This document shows, one piece after another, positions 59,116 through 64,000 of a stretch of 64,000 nucleotides of DNA. Location: positions 434,001 through 498,000 of the forward strand of contig CAIZZF010000008.1 in NCBI GenBank assembly GCA_903937385.1. The letters are read 5' to 3'. Each line of letters opens with the position of its first letter. Positions within the stretch are counted from its first letter, which is position 1. The notes under the pieces were generated by a model, which did no database searches, was not told the origin of the DNA, and was given only the letters and a program-made list of their open reading frames with translations. Both the position numbers and the translations under genes were made by a program. Origin of the DNA: an uncultured Holophagaceae bacterium. Its GTDB lineage: Bacteria > Acidobacteriota > Holophagae > Holophagales > Holophagaceae.

Positions 59116-61482
59116 ATGGTTCAGTTCAATACGCGAGGCAATGAGATTCTGCTCAAACTGGTCTATTACGGGCCGGGTCTCAGCGGTAAGACCACCAACC
59201 TGCAGTCCCTGCACGCCATGTGCTCCGACGCGCAGCGGGGGGAGATGTTCTCTGTCAACACCCAGGAAGACCGCACGCTCTTCTTCGACCTGCTGCCCAT
59301 CAACCTCGGCTACATCTACGGCAATGCCATTCACCTCCAGATCTACACCGTGCCTGGCCAGGTGCAGTACGACGCGAGCCGGCGGGTGGTCCTGGGGGGT
59401 GCGGACGGGGTCGTGTTCGTGGCGGATTCCTGCGAGTCCAAGATGCAGGACAACGTGGACTCGCTCTCGAATCTGTATCACAACCTCAATGCCAATCGGC
59501 TGAACATCAAGCAGATCCCCTTTGTCATCCAGTACAACAAGCGAGACCTTCCGGACGCCATGGCCGTGGGGGTCATGAACCGCCGACTGAACTTCCGTAG
59601 CGTGCCCTACTTCGAATCCGTCGCCAACCGCGGCACCGGCGTGCTGGACACCTTCCTCTCCATCACCCGGGAGACCGTCGGCTACACGTTCAAGAAGTAC
59701 CACCTCGACAAGAAGATCAAGGACTTCGATGAGATGTTGAACCTCATCGACGCCAACGTCCGGACGAGCATGCGGGAGCTGCCGCCGCCTGAGCCGGGAC
59801 CCTCGGTGTCCGCCATCGAGACGACAGTACTGAGACACAGCAACGTGAGCGTGGCCGACCTCCTGCCAGGCAAGGTCGCGGATGCGCACGAGCTGCTGGA
59901 AGACGCCCTCAAGTCCAACATGGAGACCGCCCGCCTCTACTCTGAGCTCAAGCAGATGAAGGAGGCTCTGGAGAAGAAGAACGAGGAACTGAGCGCGCTC
60001 TACTCCCAGTTGGATCGGGCCAACCAGGACAACCTCAAGACCCGCCGCTACCTCGAAGGGCTGGTGCAGAACATCGGGGAAGCGGTCATCTCCTACTCGC
60101 CTGACGGCAAGATCCTCACCTGGAACATGGCGGCAGAGCGCATCTTCGGGTATTCACGGCCCGAGATCGTGGGCAGGAGCATGGCCCAGCTGACGCCGGA
60201 TCACCTGCTTGGGGAGCTGGAGCAGGTGGCCCAGCAGGTGGCCCGGGGTCAGGTCATCCGGGGGGTGGTCACGACCCGGATGCGCAAGGGGGGCATCCCC
60301 TTCCCGGCCAACATCACCTATGCCCCCGTCCGGGGCAGCGACGACCGGGTGCTGGCCTTTTCCGCCCTGGTCCGGGACACGAGTGAGCAGAAGGATCTCC
60401 GGGAGCGGCTTGACCATTCCCAGAAGCACGAGGCGCTGGGTCGGCTGGTGCCCACCCTCTTTCATGAGGCTGCCAACCGCCTGACCCCCGTCTTCCTGGA
60501 AGCGCAAAGGCTGGCTGAAGCCGGCAAGGATTCTGAGCCGGTCGACCGCCTGGTGAAGGCTGTGAGTTCCATCCAGGACCTGCTGCTTCCCCTGCAGACC
60601 CTCCTCAACCCGCCCGCGCCCGTGCGGACGCCCGTCCAGCTCAATGAGCTTGTGGCGGAGGTCGCGGCGCTGGTTCATCCCAAGGCGCAGGAGGTGGGTG
60701 TTTCGGTCGAGTTGAACCTGGACCCGAGCCTGCCGGTGTCCGACCTGGACGCGGGACTCCTGCGGCAGGCTCTCACCAGCCTGCTCCAGAGCAGCCTCCA
60801 GTCCCTGACCCTCCGCCCCGTCAAGCAGCTGCGAGTGAGCACCCGGTTCTCCGGGGACAGCCTCCACGTGGTGGTGCAGGACAGTGGCCCACTGATTCCT
60901 GAAGGCCGACAGGCCGAGCTGTTTGATGCGGCCGAGATCACCAGCACCGAGGGCATGGGGCTTCCCGTCGCCGATACCCTCTGTCGGCAGCACGGTGGCC
61001 GCCTGAGCGTGCAGAGCCAGGAAGGGTCGGGCAACGCCTTCCTGATGGAAATCCCGCATGGGGTTGCCGCGCCCCGGGCGGTCTCGCCCAGTGGTGGGCT
61101 CCAGGGCAAGCGGGTCCTGGTGGTGGATGACGAATCCTTCCTCCTGGAATGCCTTGTGGACGCCCTCAGCGCCTGGGGTGTGGACGTCGCCTCCAGCACC
61201 CGGGGCGACGAAGCCATCGAGCAGCTTCAGCAGGGGACCTTCGACTTGATCGTCTCTGACATCCGCATGCCAGGGTTGTCAGGCGTCGAGCTGTATGACT
61301 GGCTGAAGGTCGAGCGGCCCGACATGACTCGGCGGATCCTCTACACGACGGGGGATTCCTTCGATACCAAGACGCGGGAGTTCCTGGAAACGAACCAGGT
61401 GCCCTACCTGGGTAAGCCCTTCGATCTAAAGCAACTCAAGCAAAGTCTTGAGCTCCTCCTAGGGAGTCCGGCGGAGGCGTGA
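59116..61482 (+). CDS. MglA-type GTPase fused to coiled coil, PAS, degenerate kinase and receiver domains
   Basis: A 788-aa multidomain protein. Residues 1-195 are an MglA-like Ras GTPase: P-loop GPGLSGKTT (Lys25), the MglA-specific TVPG at 78-81 in place of DxxG, and NKRD at 141-144. Then come a coiled coil (about 265-310), a PAS domain (about 312-422), a HisKA-like helix with His450 in LFHEAANRL, an HATPase-like region in which the N box is not recognisable and the G1 motif reads DSGPLIP, and a C-terminal receiver with phospho-acceptor Asp715 (DLIVSDIRMPG). MglA sets cell polarity in Myxococcus. ATG 59116 fits MglA starts; 59077 is an in-frame alternative. No mglB adjoins. Confidence 0.9.
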   Translation: MVQFNTRGNEILLKLVYYGPGLSGKTTNLQSLHAMCSDAQRGEMFSVNTQEDRTLFFDLLPINLGYIYGNAIHLQIYTVPGQVQYDASRRVVLGGADGVVFVADSCESKMQDNVDSLSNLYHNLNANRLNIKQIPFVIQYNKRDLPDAMAVGVMNRRLNFRSVPYFESVANRGTGVLDTFLSITRETVGYTFKKYHLDKKIKDFDEMLNLIDANVRTSMRELPPPEPGPSVSAIETTVLRHSNVSVADLLPGKVADAHELLEDALKSNMETARLYSELKQMKEALEKKNEELSALYSQLDRANQDNLKTRRYLEGLVQNIGEAVISYSPDGKILTWNMAAERIFGYSRPEIVGRSMAQLTPDHLLGELEQVAQQVARGQVIRGVVTTRMRKGGIPFPANITYAPVRGSDDRVLAFSALVRDTSEQKDLRERLDHSQKHEALGRLVPTLFHEAANRLTPVFLEAQRLAEAGKDSEPVDRLVKAVSSIQDLLLPLQTLLNPPAPVRTPVQLNELVAEVAALVHPKAQEVGVSVELNLDPSLPVSDLDAGLLRQALTSLLQSSLQSLTLRPVKQLRVSTRFSGDSLHVVVQDSGPLIPEGRQAELFDAAEITSTEGMGLPVADTLCRQHGGRLSVQSQEGSGNAFLMEIPHGVAAPRAVSPSGGLQGKRVLVVDDESFLLECLVDALSAWGVDVASSTRGDEAIEQLQQGTFDLIVSDIRMPGLSGVELYDWLKVERPDMTRRILYTTGDSFDTKTREFLETNQVPYLGKPFDLKQLKQSLELLLGSPAEA

Positions 61483-61539
61483 AGGGGCACCCGGGCGCAT
61501 ACTGGGAACCTTCACCGTTCCTTTCCCGAGGAGTCTCCG

Positions 61540-62634
61540 ATGCAGCGAAGCTGGGCTATGACCTGGATCCTGGCCACGGGCCTGCTGGCCCAGGCGCCGT
61601 CCCCCGAGCCACCGTCCGTCCCTGTGACCCAGGCCCCCAAGCCGGAGCCGCCGCCGCCGCCGACGCCTGAAGCCACCAAGCCTGTTGAGGCCAAGGCCTT
61701 CGATCAGCAGCGGCCCACCCAGCGGAAGCTGGTCTATACCCTCCATCGGGCCGCCCTCTCCGCCCATGAGCTGGGCTACTACCGGAGCCACCCCAGGGTC
61801 GTGGAGGTGCGGACCATCCTCGGGGAGCTGCTGGCAGCCAAGCCCGTCCTGCCCGAGAAGGCCTCCGCCTCGCTGCCTGCGGTTGAGGCCTACCTTGCCC
61901 AGCTCCGGGCCAACCACGGCCTCTACGACACCACCGGCGCCAAGCTGCTGCTCGGCGGCACCTGGAAGGACCTCCAGGCCGCCGCCCGCGCTGCGGCCAA
62001 GGTCGGCCACCCGGGCCTCGAGCCGCGCCTGCTCAAGCTCAAGGGCCTGCTCTTCGACGCCAAGGTGGATGCGGTGGCCCCCAGCTGGGCTGAGCCCGTG
62101 GCCCCCGCCAAGGGCAAGAAGGCCAAGGCTGTGAAGGCGCCTGCCTCCCCCGAGGGTTTCGCCGAGCAGAAGGCCATCACGGCCCTCTGGGTGAAGCGCG
62201 CCCAGGCCTGGGTCGAGAACACCTCCCAGGAGGTGGAGATCAACGGGGAGAAGAAGAGCCGGCGGCTGCCCGATCCGGTGCAGACCAAGGCCCTGAATGA
62301 TCTGCTGGCCTGGCTGGACAAGGAGGACCTCGTCCTGCTGGGCGACCCGGCCTTCGGGTGGCTGGACCTGCGCCGCCTGGGCGCTGCGCCCGGCGCCGGC
62401 CTGCTGGCCCGGTCCGCCGACCTCGCCGCCGCCAAGGCGCCCGAGGGCGTCCCGGGCGAACTGGCGCTGCTGCCGATCTTCGAGCCGGTGCTGGGCGATA
62501 GCAAGTTCGCCCCGGGCGAGGAGAAGCGGGCCGTCCTGGTGGAGGTCAAGCAGGGCCCTGCCCCGGCGACGCTAGCCGAGCAGATGGCGGCCTTTGAGAA
62601 GCTGGGCCGCAGCCGGGAGCTGGAGGTCAAATAG
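61540..62634 (+). CDS. Exported protein of unknown function
   Basis: A 364-aa protein with an N-terminal hydrophobic segment (AMTWILATGLLAQAP) that looks like a signal peptide, then a long Pro/Ala/Lys-rich linker (about 20-50) and a mostly helical domain with RKLVYTLHRAALSAHELGYY and LRANHGLYDTTGAKLLLGG. The latter faintly recalls dipeptidyl-peptidase III-type proteins, but no HExxxH zinc motif is present. A GAGGAG site precedes the ATG. It follows the MglA fusion by 57 bp and may be co-transcribed. Confidence 0.7.
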   Translation: MQRSWAMTWILATGLLAQAPSPEPPSVPVTQAPKPEPPPPPTPEATKPVEAKAFDQQRPTQRKLVYTLHRAALSAHELGYYRSHPRVVEVRTILGELLAAKPVLPEKASASLPAVEAYLAQLRANHGLYDTTGAKLLLGGTWKDLQAAARAAAKVGHPGLEPRLLKLKGLLFDAKVDAVAPSWAEPVAPAKGKKAKAVKAPASPEGFAEQKAITALWVKRAQAWVENTSQEVEINGEKKSRRLPDPVQTKALNDLLAWLDKEDLVLLGDPAFGWLDLRRLGAAPGAGLLARSADLAAAKAPEGVPGELALLPIFEPVLGDSKFAPGEEKRAVLVEVKQGPAPATLAEQMAAFEKLGRSRELEVK

Positions 62635-62652
62635 AGCCCTGCCCCAAAGCCC

Positions 62653-63372
62653 CTACTCCTCGCCCTTCCGCTGCCGGCCCTCAGGGTCGAACTGGTAGCC
62701 GACGCTCCGGAGGGTGTGGACCCAGCGGGGGTGGTGGGGATCGTCTTCCATGACCCGGCGGATGCGCACGATGAAGTTGTCGACGGTGCGGCTCGTGGGG
62801 TAGGCGTCCTCCCCCCAGACCTTGTCGAGGATGTCGGTGCGGCTCACCACCTGGCCCGGCCGCTCCATGAGCAGCTTGAGGATCATGGACTCCTTCACGC
62901 CCAGCTGGAATGGCCCGCTCGGCCCCTCGCCGCAGAAGTTGTCGAAGTCCACCCAGTAGGCCCCGAAGGTCTGTCGGCTGTTGATCTCGCGGCTCTTGTA
63001 CCAGGACTCGCGGCGGAGGATGGCCCGGATCCGGAGCAGCAGCTCCCGGACCTGGAAGGGCTTGCCCAGGTAGTCGTCGGCGCCGGTCTCGAAGCCGTGG
63101 ACCCGGTCATCGTCGGTGTTCTTGGCGGTCAGGAACAGGATGGGCGTGAAGTTCTTGGCCTCCCGCACCCGCTGACAGATGGTGTAGCCATCCAGGCCCG
63201 GCAGCATGACGTCGAGGATCACCAGGTCATAGGTCTCCGCCAGGATCTGCTTCAGGGCCTGATCCCCCCGGGGGATCCAAGTGCAGGCGAGGCCCTCCAG
63301 CTCCAGATTGAGCTTGATCCCCTCGGCGAGGCTGAGCTCGTCTTCCACCAGCAGGATCTTGGGTTCGGACAT
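62653..63372 (-). CDS. OmpR/PhoB family response regulator
   Basis: A 239-aa regulator with a receiver domain (phospho-acceptor Asp54 in DLVILDVMLPGLDG; Lys in YLGKPFQ) and a C-terminal winged-helix (about 135-232, with KVWGEDAYPTSRTVDNFIVR and VRGVGY-like LRSVGYQFD). It binds promoter DNA when phosphorylated. No kinase gene is adjacent; it is divergent from the glycosyltransferase gene, a possible target. Confidence 0.94.
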   Translation of the reverse strand: MSEPKILLVEDELSLAEGIKLNLELEGLACTWIPRGDQALKQILAETYDLVILDVMLPGLDGYTICQRVREAKNFTPILFLTAKNTDDDRVHGFETGADDYLGKPFQVRELLLRIRAILRRESWYKSREINSRQTFGAYWVDFDNFCGEGPSGPFQLGVKESMILKLLMERPGQVVSRTDILDKVWGEDAYPTSRTVDNFIVRIRRVMEDDPHHPRWVHTLRSVGYQFDPEGRQRKGEE

Positions 63373-63426
63373 GGCAAACTCCGGGCACAGGTCTTGATCC
63401 TACTAGAATGAGGGCTCGGAGCACCC

Positions 63427-64000
63427 ATGGACCCCCAATCAACCCCCTTCCTCAGCATCGTTATCCCCATCTTCAACGAGGAGGAGAACATCCCCGTGCT
63501 GTGGGAGCGCCTGTCCAGGGTGCTGACGGAGTCCTTCGCGGATCCGTCCCACAGCTGGGAGGTCATCTTCACGGATGACGGCAGCCGGGACCGCAGCCTG
63601 CCGATGCTGGTGGACATCGCCAGGGCGGAGCCCCGGGTGCGGGTCGTGGAGTTCAACCGGAACTACGGCCAGCACAGCGCCATCTTCGGCGCCTTCGCCG
63701 AGGTCCGGGGCCAGGTGATCGTGACCCTGGACGCGGACCTGCAGAACCCCCCGGAGGAGATTCCCAAGCTGGTGGCCAAGGTTGAGGAGGGCTTCGATGT
63801 GGTGGGCGGCTGGCGCCAGGGCCGCACGGACAACGACAGTTTCTTCCGCACCATGCCCAGCAAGATCGTCAACGCCGTCACCCGCAAGACCACGGGCGTG
63901 AAGCTTCACGACTACGGGTGCATGCTGCGGGCCTACAGCCGCGAGGTGGTGGACGCCATGCTGCTCTGCAAGGAGCGGTCGAGCTTCATCCCCGCCCTGG
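63427..64000 (+). CDS. Family 2 glycosyltransferase (ArnC/DPM1-like), C-terminus cut by window edge
   Basis: The frame is open from ATG 63427 to the window end (191 codons). It starts FLSIVIPIFNEEENIPVLWE and has TDDGSRDRS, the NRNYGQHSAIFGAF segment typical of ArnC-type undecaprenyl-phosphate glycosyltransferases, and the metal-binding DADLQNPPEEI. These attach a sugar to polyprenyl phosphate at the inner membrane. The membrane helices expected at the C-terminus are outside the window. CGGAG precedes the start. Confidence 0.9.
   Translation, partial: MDPQSTPFLSIVIPIFNEEENIPVLWERLSRVLTESFADPSHSWEVIFTDDGSRDRSLPMLVDIARAEPRVRVVEFNRNYGQHSAIFGAFAEVRGQVIVTLDADLQNPPEEIPKLVAKVEEGFDVVGGWRQGRTDNDSFFRTMPSKIVNAVTRKTTGVKLHDYGCMLRAYSREVVDAMLLCKERSSFIPAL

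Overview
The window is about 64 kb of GC-rich bacterial chromosome that includes the replication origin region. No tRNA, rRNA, CRISPR array, transposase or phage gene was recognised, so it reads as core chromosome. Gene content (dnaA-dnaN-gyrB-gyrA facing away from rpmH-rnpA-yidC-khpB-mnmE, an MglA-type GTPase, two KimA-like transporters, a NapG-like ferredoxin) and the protein sequences suggest an Acidobacteriota of the Holophaga/Geothrix type. That assignment is inference from recalled family resemblance, not a database match.

Layout. 1-5.8 kb: an Old Yellow Enzyme cut by the window edge, an exported barnase-type RNase with its barstar inhibitor, an MFS transporter, a thermolysin-type (M4) protease and an RDD membrane protein. 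5.8-16.7 kb: two tandem KimA-like K+ transporters, a possible methyltransferase, lipA, a polyferredoxin with a semialdehyde-dehydrogenase-like protein, purB, glyA and a gamma-glutamylcyclotransferase-like gene. 16.7-18.8 kb: a GntR(YtrA)-ABC ATPase-permease operon with a palindromic operator. 18.9-27 kb: gyrA, gyrB, dnaN and dnaA, all on the minus strand, with a probable oriC (DnaA-box-like repeats plus an AT-rich stretch) between dnaA and dnaN. 27-35 kb: rpmH, rnpA, yidC, khpB, mnmE, a secreted protein, gatB, a zinc-ribbon membrane protein and a PLP sulfur-amino-acid enzyme translationally coupled to thiS, all on the plus strand. 35-41 kb: ribD, ftsY, a small ORF, lon, nrdR and an OsmC protein on the minus strand. 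41-51.6 kb: a CsgG-like/TPR protein, rsmB, gapA diverging from pfkA, an M28 peptidase, rsmE, a TerC protein and ribF. 51.6-58.7 kb: small enzymes, a Cys glutathione peroxidase, a PAS histidine kinase and the envelope/isoprenoid operon uppS-cdsA-dxr-rseP. 58.6-64 kb: a 107-bp tandem repeat ahead of uppS, a large MglA-PAS-kinase-like-REC fusion, a secreted protein, an OmpR-type regulator and the start of an ArnC-like glycosyltransferase.

Three observations stand out. (1) The start of uppS is tandemly duplicated with a 107-bp period, which creates three short reading frames, each overlapping the next start by ATGA and the last running into uppS; a hairpin in the repeat shows a compensatory base-pair change. 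(2) Three perfect and one near-perfect parS-like palindrome (GTTCCACGTGGAAC) lie on both sides of the origin, although parA/parB are not in the window. (3) An MglA Ras-like GTPase is fused to a coiled coil, a PAS domain, a degenerate histidine-kinase module and a receiver domain in one polypeptide. All coordinates, motifs and starts were read by eye; functions rest on family knowledge.
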